Below, one piece after another: positions 17,919 to 26,586 of a stretch of DNA of 64,000 nucleotides. Within the stretch, counting starts at the first letter, position 1; each line of letters begins with the position of its first letter. Source of the DNA: Zhenhengia yiwuensis. Its GTDB lineage: Bacteria > Bacillota > Clostridia > Lachnospirales > Cellulosilyticaceae. The translations under genes and the position numbers were made by a program. The notes below the pieces were generated by a model. The model had not been told where the DNA came from. It saw only the letters and a list, made by a program, of their open reading frames with translations, and ran no database searches. The stretch is from contig NZ_JACRSY010000003.1 in assembly GCF_014384995.1 (NCBI RefSeq), positions 134,002-198,001 on the forward strand, in the 5' to 3' direction.

Positions 17919-18866
17919 ATGAGTTTATATACACTTACATCTTGCATAGAATTAGGCCTTTTATATGGATTGCTTACATTAGGGATATATATTTCTTACC
18001 GTATTTTAAATATTGCAGACCTTACAGTAGATGGAAGCTTTACTTTAGGCGCGGCAGTATCTGTTATGATGACTACTATAGGCCATCCTTTCTTAGGGAT
18101 TCTCTTAGGTATGATAGCAGGTAGTCTGGCAGGAATGGTAACAGCCCTCTTGCATACAAAGCTTAAGATTCAGCCTATCTTAGCTGGGATACTCACTATG
18201 ACAGGACTTCAGAGCATTAATATTAGTGTGATGGGTGGCAAACCTAATATAGGGCTATTGAATGTAGAAACACTTTTTACAAAATCAAGAGAGCTATTTG
18301 ATAAGAATTTTGGAGGAAGTCTAGTAGGCTTGCTTATATGTACCCTTGTTATCATGTATATGGTACTTTTCCTTCATACACAAGTAGGACTTTCTGTAAG
18401 AGCAACAGGGGATAATGAGGATATGGTAAAGTCTTCTTCCATTAACGTAGATTTTACTAAGACCATAGGGCTTATGTTGGCCAATGCTTTAGTAGGTTTA
18501 TCAGGAGCTCTGATTGGTCAGAATCAAGGTTTTGCAGATGCTAGTATGGGCATTGGTATGGTTGTAGCGGGCTTAGCTTCTTTAATTATAGGAGAAATTA
18601 TTTTTGGAACACTAGCAGAATTGATTTTTCGCAAAAAGAACATTCTTATTCATGTTATTTCAGTTTTATTAGGTTCTGTAACCTATAGAGTTATTATTGC
18701 AGCAGCGTTGGAAATTAATATATCTGCTTCTAGCATGAAGCTTATTTCAGCTATTATTATTACTCTTGCCATTTCGTATCCTGTACTGAAAGAGCAACTT
18801 GCTTTTAACAGGAAGAAACGCTTACATGGTAAAGTAAGAAAGGAGAATGAAACATGCTCACTTTAA
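17919..18866 (+). CDS. trpY: ABC transporter permease (TrpY-like)
   Basis: This 315-residue protein has about eight to nine membrane segments and resembles branched-chain-amino-acid type permeases (LLYGLLTLGIYISYRILNIA; LTVDGSFTLGAAV; LSVRATGDNEDMVKSSSINV). It is the single permease of the TrpXYZ system and presumably forms a homodimer. GAAAGGAGAAG precedes the start. Its 3' end overlaps the ATPase gene by 13 bp. Confidence 0.9.
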   Translation: MSLYTLTSCIELGLLYGLLTLGIYISYRILNIADLTVDGSFTLGAAVSVMMTTIGHPFLGILLGMIAGSLAGMVTALLHTKLKIQPILAGILTMTGLQSINISVMGGKPNIGLLNVETLFTKSRELFDKNFGGSLVGLLICTLVIMYMVLFLHTQVGLSVRATGDNEDMVKSSSINVDFTKTIGLMLANALVGLSGALIGQNQGFADASMGIGMVVAGLASLIIGEIIFGTLAELIFRKKNILIHVISVLLGSVTYRVIIAAALEINISASSMKLISAIIITLAISYPVLKEQLAFNRKKRLHGKVRKENETCSL

Positions 18867-19648
18867 ATGGAATCAGCAAAACCTTTCATCCAGGAACAGT
18901 GAATGAGAGAGCAGCTTTAAAAAATATATCTTTACATTTGCAGCCAGGTGATTTTGTCACTATTATTGGTTCAAATGGTGCAGGTAAATCTACTTTATTC
19001 AATATGATTTCAGGAAACTTTATAGTAGATAGTGGTGGCATTATCTTAGATGGACAGGATATTACTTTTATGAAGGAGCATAAGCGTGCCAAAGTAATTG
19101 GTAGACTTTTTCAAGATCCGCTTAAGGGGAGCGCGCCTTCTATGACCATAGAGGAAAATCTAGCACTTGCTTATATGCGAGGAACAGGATTTAAAATTGG
19201 TTTTGGTATGCAGAAAAAAGAGAAGAACTTTTTTAGGGAGAAGTTAGCTCAGCTCGATTTAGGACTTGAAGACCGCATGAAAACCAAAGTAGGATTACTC
19301 TCAGGAGGGCAAAGGCAAGCTGTAACACTTATGATGAGCACTTTAGTTACACCAAAACTACTGCTACTAGATGAACATACAGCAGCGCTTGATCCAGCTA
19401 CAGCAGAGAAGGTACTTCAGATTACAAAGGAGATTGTAGAGGCTGAACATATTACAACTATGATGATTACACATAATATACAATCTGCTTTAGAACTTGG
19501 TAATCGTACCATTATGATGGATGAGGGGAAGATTATACTCGATATTAAGGGGAAAGAAAGAGAAGGTATGACGACAGAAAAGCTTCTTGAATGCTTTAAA
19601 AAGGCTAGTCATAAAGTTTTAGATAATGATCGTATGCTCTTAGCATAA
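18854..19648 (+). CDS. trpZ: ABC transporter ATPase (TrpZ-like)
   Basis: The 264-residue ATPase has Walker A GSNGAGKST, a Q-loop near RLFQDPLKGSAPSMT, signature LSGGQRQA, Walker B LLLLDEHTAALDP and H-loop MITHNI. The residue after DEH is Thr rather than the common Pro, as often in this subfamily. It energises the TrpY permease. It is translationally coupled by overlap and is the last gene before a strong terminator. Confidence 0.92.
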   Translation: MLTLNGISKTFHPGTVNERAALKNISLHLQPGDFVTIIGSNGAGKSTLFNMISGNFIVDSGGIILDGQDITFMKEHKRAKVIGRLFQDPLKGSAPSMTIEENLALAYMRGTGFKIGFGMQKKEKNFFREKLAQLDLGLEDRMKTKVGLLSGGQRQAVTLMMSTLVTPKLLLLDEHTAALDPATAEKVLQITKEIVEAEHITTMMITHNIQSALELGNRTIMMDEGKIILDIKGKEREGMTTEKLLECFKKASHKVLDNDRMLLA

Positions 19649-19686
19649 AATAATCGCTGACAATGACTTTGTCAGCGGTTATTTTT
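19649..19686 (+). terminator. Terminator of the T-box/trpXYZ transcript
   Basis: AATAATCGCTGACAA (19649-19663) pairs with TTGTCAGCGGTTATT (19669-19683) with one G-U pair, followed by T-rich sequence. It could also stop minus-strand transcripts arriving from 19774. Confidence 0.9.
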
Positions 19687-19773
19687 ATAATCTTTTTTCT
19701 TAATACAGCGTATAGCAATATTATTAGGCCAATAAAGAGAAAGCCCCATGCAAAAGGTATTAAGTCAAAATAA

Positions 19774-20286
19774 TTATTTAGGTTCTACAAAATAATTGTT
19801 AACGGGTACTTTACGCCCACGTCCTTCAAAAATAACAGCAGGAGCGCCTACATCTCTACCGAGATCGTTGGTGTAAACCCAAGTAATGGTATCACCAGGG
19901 TTTACTCTATAAACAGCAGGGCCTTCACTAGGAAAGGTATTATTGACTTTGTAAAGCCAGCCACTAAGAGGACCATTATCTAATTGCGCAAGATTGTTAA
20001 TAGAAGTTATATAGGTGCCTGCACCAGATCCACTTGTTTGATAAGCAAGGCGATTAGCTTGAAGACCTTTTACAGATGCAGAAAGAGCTGTTTCATTGGC
20101 GCCAATAGATACATTTGTAGGGGAGGCAACAACTGTTGTGCCACCAGGACCTAATACTTCGAATGTAACAGATGTACTAGGATCTATACGTGTGTTAGTT
20201 TCTGAATTTCTAAAACTTGAAGAAGCATTTTTATTTAAAAGTAAGTACGCTGCAGCAGCTGCAGCGGCTAATGCGGGAATTGCCAT
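19774..20286 (-). CDS. DUF4430 (transcobalamin-like) surface protein
   Basis: The 170-residue protein has an uncleaved-looking hydrophobic N-terminus (AIPALAAAAAAAYLLL). A DUF4430 domain follows, with the diagnostic GWLYKVNNTFPSEGPAVYRV and NPGDTITWVYTNDLGRDVG. DUF4430 resembles the C-terminal domain of transcobalamin and intrinsic factor. The start is set at 20286 because AAAGGATGG lies about 8 bases before it; an in-frame ATG at 20298 has the ribosome binding site running into it. It is downstream of a CbrT-like ECF transporter, so a role in capturing a corrinoid is plausible (inference). A hydrophobic segment in another frame just after the stop may be a lost anchor. Confidence 0.82.
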   Translation of the reverse strand: MAIPALAAAAAAAYLLLNKNASSSFRNSETNTRIDPSTSVTFEVLGPGGTTVVASPTNVSIGANETALSASVKGLQANRLAYQTSGSGAGTYITSINNLAQLDNGPLSGWLYKVNNTFPSEGPAVYRVNPGDTITWVYTNDLGRDVGAPAVIFEGRGRKVPVNNYFVEPK

Positions 20287-20350
20287 AATAAAATCCATCC
20301 TTTGCTGTAATATGAGTCATATTACATTTTATGCAAAAAATATCAAAGTG

Positions 20351-21037
20351 TTACGAGTGTAATAAGCCATACTTGATTTGTACACGTCCTAAAATTTGAA
20401 ACCAACTTTTAGAAAAGAGTACAAGGAAAACGACATTTCCAATGGCATGAGATAAATCAAAATAAAGGGAAGTAGCCATAGAGGTTAGGAAAAGAGAAAG
20501 TGTAATTCGGTCAAAGAAAGCAAAAACAGACCAGATATTCATAATCCATCCAAATAAGAAACCCCATACAAAGCCAAAGAGACATAAGGTGAAAGAAGCT
20601 TTGTCATAAAGTTTATGGCTAAAAAGCCCACTACTTAGGCCCATCATACTCCAAGCAAACATCTGCCAGAGAGTCCAAGGGCCTTGACCTAAAATAAGGT
20701 TGGAGGCAAGTGCACTGAGTGCACCAACAAGAAAACCTGTTTCACCACCAAATATAACACCTGTCAAAATAATAATAAAAGAAGTGGGTTGTACACTAGG
20801 AAGTGCTGAAAAAGGTACACGTGCTATGGCACCTAAAGCAGATAAAACAGCAATAAGGATCACTTCTTCAGCACTTAGAGGGCGTCTTTCAAAATGCCAG
20901 ATTATAGGGAGCATGCTCACAATAATCATAAAGGTACTTAATAGAAAAAAATATTGATTATATTTTAAAGATAAAAGAAGGAGTAAGGCGTCCAAAAAGA
21001 AAATTCCTATAAAGGTAAGAGGTTTAGTTACGGACAA
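20351..21037 (-). CDS. cbrT: ECF transporter S component, CbrT (cobalamin)-like
   Basis: This 228-residue membrane protein has about six to seven segments. Its core (ARVPFSALPSVQPTSFIIIL, then TGVIFGGETGFLVGAL and GQGPWTLWQMFAWSMMGL) is typical of CbrT-like S components that bind vitamin B12 and precursors. Translation starts at a TTG at 21037, seven bases after AGGAGGTG (21045-21052), inside the 3' end of the ATPase gene (14-bp overlap). Other ECF S components share the fold, so the substrate is moderately certain. The adjoining DUF4430 gene supports a corrinoid. Confidence 0.82.
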   Translation of the reverse strand: MSVTKPLTFIGIFFLDALLLLLSLKYNQYFFLLSTFMIIVSMLPIIWHFERRPLSAEEVILIAVLSALGAIARVPFSALPSVQPTSFIIILTGVIFGGETGFLVGALSALASNLILGQGPWTLWQMFAWSMMGLSSGLFSHKLYDKASFTLCLFGFVWGFLFGWIMNIWSVFAFFDRITLSLFLTSMATSLYFDLSHAIGNVVFLVLFSKSWFQILGRVQIKYGLLHS

Positions 21038-22652
21038 GATGGTTCACCTCCTCTAAGGTAATGGCATGGGGGAGTCTAGCCTTTACAGTACGATGAATAG
21101 AAGTTGTATAAAATACGTTATTGCTGAAAAATGCAGTAGTAGGCTGAAGGGATAGGAGCTTACCACTAAACATGAGGGTAGTAAGTGTGGCATAACGTGC
21201 TACAAACTCCATATCATGGCTGACCATAATAATCGTTTTACCTTGTTGCAATAAGGCATTTAAGTACTGGGCAAGTTGCTTTTTAAAGTAAGGATCAAGT
21301 CCTTTAGTTGGTTCATCTAGAAGCAGAAGGTCTGGTTTAGTTAAAAGAACAGTAGCAAGGGCTACTTTCTGCATTTCACCACCACTTAAATCATAAGGGT
21401 GGTGCTCTAATAAAGGTTGTAAGGAGAGGAAAGAGATAAGCTTACTAAGCTCATCCTCCTCATCTTGTGAAAGTTTTTGAGGCAAAGCATTTTGAAGCTG
21501 AGAAAGTACAGTAGGTTCATGGAAAAGTGCCATAGGATTTTGAGGCAGATAACCTATAGAAGCTTTTGTCTTAATCTTTCCTTTAAGGGCAGGTAAAATG
21601 CCAGCTAACACCTTCAAAAAAGTAGATTTACCAGAACCATTACCACCTAAAATAGCAAGAAAAGCGCCCATAGGTACGTCTAAACGAATACGCTCTAAAA
21701 CAAGGGGCGAATCTTTTGTATATTGAAAATAAATGTCCTGACAGCTAAGAAGTATAGGTACTTCTGAAGGTGAGGGGCTTGCTAATTCTAGCTGTAGGGG
21801 GTGGAAATATTCTTCGGGTAATTTATCAAACCATACTTTAGCTTCTTTAGGTGTAAGGGGAAGCTGGGAGGCTAAGGCTTCATGTTCAATTTGCATATAG
21901 AGCCTACTTACAGAAGGAAGATAGCCCATAAGAGAGGCTACATCTTTTTTATACAGTGTATAAATAGCCTCACGTACCTTGCCTGTATAAGTAAGCATAC
22001 CTTTTTCAAGGACATAGACCATATCTACAAGAGGAAATACTTCTTCGAGATGATGCTCGGTCATAATAATGGTAATGGAGAATTCTTCATTTAAGCGACC
22101 TAGTATATTGAGAAAGTTCTGGGTAGCTATAGGGTCAAGTTGTGAGGTAGGTTCGTCTAATAAGAGGACATCGGGATAAAGTGTCATTACACTAGCAAGA
22201 TTTAGAAGCTGCTTTTGTCCACCAGATAATTCAGAGGTGGATTTGTAAAGCCAATGATTAATGCCGAGAAAGGTACTAATTTCACCGATGCGCCTTTGCA
22301 TCTCTTTAGGATCAAAACCTAGATTTTCCATCCCAAAAGCGAGTTCTTCATATACAGTAGACATGACAATTTGTTGATCCGGATTTTGAAACACCATGCC
22401 AATACGGCTAGCGGACTTGTCATTAGGAAGATGCTCAAGAAGCTGCCCTTCAAAAACTAATGTACCTGTACGCTCTCCTACAGGCCATACTTCTTTCTTA
22501 AGTTGACGAAGCAGTGTGCTTTTGCCAGATCCAGAGGGGCCAAAGAGTAGAACGAAGTCTCCCTTATGAATGGAAAGGTTAATATCTTGTAAGGTAGGTA
22601 TAGGATGAAGGGGGTAGGTAAAGGTTAAGTGATTGATTTCATAAAGTGCCAT
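21024..22652 (-). CDS. Fused ECF transporter ATPase (EcfA1-EcfA2)
   Basis: The 542-residue protein joins two complete ABC ATPase domains. The first (1-~235) has GPSGSGKST, LSGGQKQ and LLLDEPTSQLDP; the second (~300-520) has GGNGSGKST, LSGGEMQ and LLLDEPTKGLDP. A linker of about 60 residues joins them. Most group II ECF modules encode the two ATPases separately; here a single chain supplies the heterodimer. The start at 22652 is chosen because GAGGGAA lies just upstream and the product begins MALYEINHLTFTYP. A start at 22724 would add 24 unsupported residues within the upstream gene. It overlaps ecfT by 28 bp. Confidence 0.9.
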   Translation of the reverse strand: MALYEINHLTFTYPLHPIPTLQDINLSIHKGDFVLLFGPSGSGKSTLLRQLKKEVWPVGERTGTLVFEGQLLEHLPNDKSASRIGMVFQNPDQQIVMSTVYEELAFGMENLGFDPKEMQRRIGEISTFLGINHWLYKSTSELSGGQKQLLNLASVMTLYPDVLLLDEPTSQLDPIATQNFLNILGRLNEEFSITIIMTEHHLEEVFPLVDMVYVLEKGMLTYTGKVREAIYTLYKKDVASLMGYLPSVSRLYMQIEHEALASQLPLTPKEAKVWFDKLPEEYFHPLQLELASPSPSEVPILLSCQDIYFQYTKDSPLVLERIRLDVPMGAFLAILGGNGSGKSTFLKVLAGILPALKGKIKTKASIGYLPQNPMALFHEPTVLSQLQNALPQKLSQDEEDELSKLISFLSLQPLLEHHPYDLSGGEMQKVALATVLLTKPDLLLLDEPTKGLDPYFKKQLAQYLNALLQQGKTIIMVSHDMEFVARYATLTTLMFSGKLLSLQPTTAFFSNNVFYTTSIHRTVKARLPHAITLEEVNHLVRN

Positions 22653-23488
22653 CTTAAGTATTCCCTCATTTCTATCAGTAATGGTAAGGCTGTAAAAAGC
22701 AGGATACATAGAAAGTAACCCCACTGCATTAAAGAGTTAGGAAAAGTATTCATGTGTTCTAGAAACAGGCCTATGCTTAGGATGATAAGTAGAACAACAC
22801 CAATGCCTATAAGTACATAGTCCCTATGGTCGAAGTTATAGAGAGTAGCAGAGGTCCTCTTATGTGTGCCATAACCTCTTGCACGCATAGACGAGGCATT
22901 TTCTAGGGATTCTTCAAGTGTCCAGCTTACAAGTGTATTAAGAGAAGTCATAGATTCCGTTATATGCTGCTTGTAGGAATGTTTAGACATATCTTTAACG
23001 AAAGTTTTGCGTACATCTATGATTTCGTGCATTCTTCGGGTAAAGAGGGGGATAAATCCCACAATAATCGTTAGGATAAAAGATATTTTGGGGATTATAT
23101 TGCCAAATAAATAAAGAAATCTCTGAGGCGATAGAATCAGGTTATAACCTAAAAATAAAAAGAGGATATTAAGTAAGGAAAGTGCGAAAGTTACTCCGTA
23201 CATGACTCCTTCTAAGGTTACGCTACGATTTTTAAGGTAGAACAAAACTGTAGTGCCATGTGTTGAGAAAATAGGATTTAGAATAAGGATAAAAAGAGCC
23301 ATAAGGAGATAAAATTTAAGCTGTTTACGAAGGCTTCTTAAGTGGTCTAGAAAATAAAGAAGCCCAGTGGTAATAAGAAGGATCGTCAATAAATAGATAG
23401 GATTTTTAATAAGCATAACTAAAATAATCATGATGAGAAAATAGCTAAAAGCAAGAAGCGGATGTACACTTATAAAACCACTTTTCAT
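22625..23488 (-). CDS. ecfT: ECF transporter T component (EcfT)
   Basis: This 287-residue transmembrane protein has the EcfT architecture: N-terminal membrane segments, then a cytoplasmic coupling region with two Ala-Arg-Gly-like motifs (SMRARGYG is the clear one) and a C-terminal membrane segment. It links the fused ATPase to the S component. AGGAAAGGTAGG precedes the start. It is first in the ecfT-ecfA-cbrT-DUF4430 operon, whose promoter should lie in the divergent region 23489-23669. Confidence 0.85.
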   Translation of the reverse strand: MKSGFISVHPLLAFSYFLIMIILVMLIKNPIYLLTILLITTGLLYFLDHLRSLRKQLKFYLLMALFILILNPIFSTHGTTVLFYLKNRSVTLEGVMYGVTFALSLLNILFLFLGYNLILSPQRFLYLFGNIIPKISFILTIIVGFIPLFTRRMHEIIDVRKTFVKDMSKHSYKQHITESMTSLNTLVSWTLEESLENASSMRARGYGTHKRTSATLYNFDHRDYVLIGIGVVLLIILSIGLFLEHMNTFPNSLMQWGYFLCILLFTALPLLIEMREYLRWHFMKSIT

Positions 23489-23556
23489 TGTTATTTCCTA
23501 CCTTTCCTTTAAGTTAACAGGATTAGTATGAGGAAGAGGTGACAAAATTATACTTT

Positions 23557-23571
23557 TGTGACCTAATCACA
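23557..23571. promoter_or_regulatory. Palindromic operator candidate in divergent region
   Basis: TGTGA (23557-23561), five bases, TCACA (23567-23571) forms a palindrome like CRP/FNR-family sites but with a 5-bp rather than 6-bp spacer. It lies between ecfT and the CoA-disulfide reductase gene. An overlapping imperfect repeat, AGGTGACAAAA/TTTTGTGACCT, is at about 23537-23564. Confidence 0.35.
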
Positions 23572-23669
23572 GAGAATTACATTAGAAACTTTTATACTTA
23601 TTTATAAAGATATCTAACAATGAATAACCATGTATTTTAAATAGGAATAAGAGATAGAGGAGTGAAATT

Positions 23670-26135
23670 ATGTCTAAGAAGATAGTCATTATTGGTGGTG
23701 TAGCAGGTGGAGCAAGTACAGCAGCTAGGCTAAGACGTATGGATGAGTCATTAGAAATTATCATGTTTGAAAAAGGAGAATATATATCTTTTGCTAACTG
23801 TGGTCTTCCTTATTATATAGGTGAGACGATCAAAGAACGTAGCCAGCTTATCCTTCAAAGTGTAGAGGGAATGAGTAGGAAGTTTAATCTTGATATTAGA
23901 AATCTTACAGAAGTGATAGCTATTAACAGAGAAGAAAAGACTGTTACAGCGACAGATTTACGTACAGGGAAAGTATATAAGGAAAGTTATGACGAATTAG
24001 TTTTATCTCCGGGGGCAACGCCTATTAAGCCTGGAATAGAAGGAATAGATGAGTGTAGTAATATCTTTACTTTAAGGAATATACCAGATACAGATAACAT
24101 TAAACATTATATTGATGAAATGAAGCCTCAAACTGCTGTTGTAATAGGGGGTGGATTTATTGGGCTTGAGATGGCAGAAAATCTACATGCATTAGGTATA
24201 GAGGTTACCTTAATAGAAGCAGGGAATCAAGTTATGGCACCACTTGATATAGAAATGGCAAGTATGGTGCACTCACATCTTATTGAAAAAGGCATAAGAT
24301 TAATTCTAGAAGATGGCGTTAAAGCTTTTGAGAATAAAGGCAAAAAGGTTGTTCTGCAAAGTGGAAAAAGTATAGAAACAGATTTTATTTTACTTTCTAT
24401 AGGGGTAAAACCTGAGTCACGTTTAGCTAAAGAGGCCGGACTTGAAGTAAGTGAAAGAGGTTCTATCCTAGTAAATGATTACTTACAAACCTCTGATGAG
24501 CATATTTATGCTTTAGGAGATGCTATAGCTGTAAAAGATTTTGTAAGTGAGGAAAAGACTATGATTCCTCTTGCTTGGCCGGCGAATAGACAAGGCCGTC
24601 TTGTAGCTAATAACATTTGTGGACGTAAAGAAAAATATAAAGGGACCCTAGGTTCTAGCGTCGCTAAAGTTTTTGACTATACAGTAGCAACAACAGGAAA
24701 TAACGAAAAAACATTAAAAGGGCTAGGTAGAAGCTATAAGACTATTCATATTCATCCAAGTGCACATGCTGGGTATTACCCAGGAGCATTCCCTATTGCT
24801 TACAAATTATTATTTGATCCACAAACAGGTAAAATACTAGGGGCACAAGGTGTAGGGATAGAAGGCGTAGAAAAACGTATTGATATTTTAGCAACAGCTC
24901 TAAAAGGTGAGTTAACCATCTATGACCTTCAAGATGTTGAGGTATGTTATGCGCCGCCGTATAATTCAGCTAAAGATCCAGTTAACATGCTTGGATATTA
25001 CGCAGCAAATATTATAGATGGCTTAGTAGAAGTGGCTCAGTGGTATGAAGTAGATGGGGTAGTAGGTGAAGAAAATGTAATACTCGATGTAAGAGAAGAA
25101 TTTGAGCTTGCTACTGGGAAAATAGATGGCGCACTAAATATTCCCCTAGGTCAACTTAGAGATAAGCTAGGTACCTTATCTAAAGATAAAACTTATTATG
25201 TGATGTGTCAGGTGGGACAAAGGGGATATGTAGCCAGTCGATTACTAAAAGAGCAGGGTTATAAATGTAAGAGTATTGATGGAGGTCTTAAAACTTATAG
25301 CTATGTAAAACGTGCCAAGTCAGATATAGCGCAACAAGAAGCCAAGCTGCGTATGCAACAGAATATGGAGCAGGTAGAAAGAGGAGAAAATAGGAGTGAG
25401 TACGAATTAGATACATGTGGTTTGCAGTGCCCAGGACCAATTAGTAAGGTTTATGAGCAGTTAGAGAAAATGAAAGCAGGAGAAGTTTTAAAAGTAAATG
25501 CCAGCGATCCAGGTTTCGCAAAAGACATTGAGGCATGGTGTGAAACGACACATAATGCCCTATTAGGGGTAAATTTTGATAAAAAGCGTAAAGCATTTAC
25601 AGCTACTATTAAAAAGGGTGTAGAGCAAGATGAAGAGAAACAAAAAGCATCTATGTCAGTTCAAAAAAATGGAGCAACTTTAGTGGTGTTTAGTGGAGAT
25701 TTAGATAAGGCTATTGCAGCTTTTATCATTGCAACAGGCGCAGCTGCAACAGGGAAAGAAGTCACCTTATTCTTTACTTTCTGGGGGCTTAATATCTTAA
25801 AGAAAAAAGATAAACCTAAGGTAGAAAAAGATTTTATAGAGACTATGTTTGATAAAATGCTTCCATCTCATACAGGGCAGTTAGGATTATCCCATATGAA
25901 TATGGGAGGGATGGGCCCTAAGATGATTAAACAAATTATGCAAAAACATGGTGTAGATGACCTAGATACAATGATTGAAAATGCATGCCGTATGGGTGTC
26001 AAATTGGTAGCATGTGCCATGAGCATGGAGCTTATGGGAATTAAAAAAGAAGAGTTCATCGATGGTGTAGAAATAGGAGGGGTAGCCACTTATTTAGGCG
26101 CTGCGGACAATTCAGAATTAAACTTGTTTATTTAA
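23670..26135 (+). CDS. CoA-disulfide reductase fused to rhodanese, TusA and DsrE-like domains
   Basis: The 821-residue cytoplasmic protein has four parts. Residues 1-~445 are a FAD/NAD(P)H CoA-disulfide reductase with GGVAGGASTAARLRR and the redox cysteine in SFANCGLPYYIG. Residues ~465-545 are a rhodanese with the active-site loop MCQVGQRG. Residues ~575-650 are a TusA domain with CGLQCPGP. The rest is a DsrE/F-like domain (LVVFSGDLDKAIAAFIIATG; ALGITKKEE-type end). Such fusions reduce CoA disulfides or persulfides and pass sulfane sulfur between domains. It appears monocistronic. With asrABC in the same region it suggests active inorganic sulfur metabolism. Confidence 0.92.
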   Translation: MSKKIVIIGGVAGGASTAARLRRMDESLEIIMFEKGEYISFANCGLPYYIGETIKERSQLILQSVEGMSRKFNLDIRNLTEVIAINREEKTVTATDLRTGKVYKESYDELVLSPGATPIKPGIEGIDECSNIFTLRNIPDTDNIKHYIDEMKPQTAVVIGGGFIGLEMAENLHALGIEVTLIEAGNQVMAPLDIEMASMVHSHLIEKGIRLILEDGVKAFENKGKKVVLQSGKSIETDFILLSIGVKPESRLAKEAGLEVSERGSILVNDYLQTSDEHIYALGDAIAVKDFVSEEKTMIPLAWPANRQGRLVANNICGRKEKYKGTLGSSVAKVFDYTVATTGNNEKTLKGLGRSYKTIHIHPSAHAGYYPGAFPIAYKLLFDPQTGKILGAQGVGIEGVEKRIDILATALKGELTIYDLQDVEVCYAPPYNSAKDPVNMLGYYAANIIDGLVEVAQWYEVDGVVGEENVILDVREEFELATGKIDGALNIPLGQLRDKLGTLSKDKTYYVMCQVGQRGYVASRLLKEQGYKCKSIDGGLKTYSYVKRAKSDIAQQEAKLRMQQNMEQVERGENRSEYELDTCGLQCPGPISKVYEQLEKMKAGEVLKVNASDPGFAKDIEAWCETTHNALLGVNFDKKRKAFTATIKKGVEQDEEKQKASMSVQKNGATLVVFSGDLDKAIAAFIIATGAAATGKEVTLFFTFWGLNILKKKDKPKVEKDFIETMFDKMLPSHTGQLGLSHMNMGGMGPKMIKQIMQKHGVDDLDTMIENACRMGVKLVACAMSMELMGIKKEEFIDGVEIGGVATYLGAADNSELNLFI

Positions 26136-26237
26136 AAGAATATTTTCCCCTTTTAAAGCCTATTATTCGTAGGTGTATCTTAATGAATATTATCGGTACG
26201 ATTAAAGTGTTTGATTTAGTATTTGTTATGATGGAAT

Positions 26238-26555
26238 ATGAAGAAAAGAGCTAAAAAATTAACTTTCAAAAAATTCTTTTTATTATTATACTTAATATAT
26301 TGGGAACAATTAGCTATGCTCTAGGTATTAACTGTTTCGTAGCTCCACATCATATTGCACTAGGTGGGGCTTGCTCTAGTTTACTTAGGTGCTTCTAATA
26401 CACGAGCTACTTCTTATTATATATCAGATAAAATCGCAAAAGCTAGTGAGACAATTTTTAGAAAAAAGGAGTTAATAGGGGGTTTAAATATCTTAGTGAG
26501 TATGAGATTTGGCAAACAAGCAGTAAGCTTAGTGAGGAAACCCAAAATACACTAG
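26238..26555 (+). pseudogene. Remnant of a YitT-family membrane protein gene
   Basis: An ATG at 26238 starts a lysine-rich N-terminus. A frameshift near 26277-26285 is needed to read the YitT-like first segment (IILNILGTISYALGINCFV, then APHHIALGG). At about 26370 the frame changes again, into sequence resembling the YitT/DUF2179 C-terminal domain (YYISDKIAKASETIFRKKEL), ending at 26553. The middle of the ~280-residue protein is missing. At least one frameshift and a large internal deletion are therefore present. Confidence 0.6.
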
Positions 26556-26586
26556 AAAGTTTAAATTAGGATAGGGGGAGAATGTT

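Noticed and set aside
23489..23669. Cobalamin riboswitch upstream of the ECF operon
   Set aside because: The gap is only 180 bp, shared by two divergent promoters, and no B12-box-like sequence was found.
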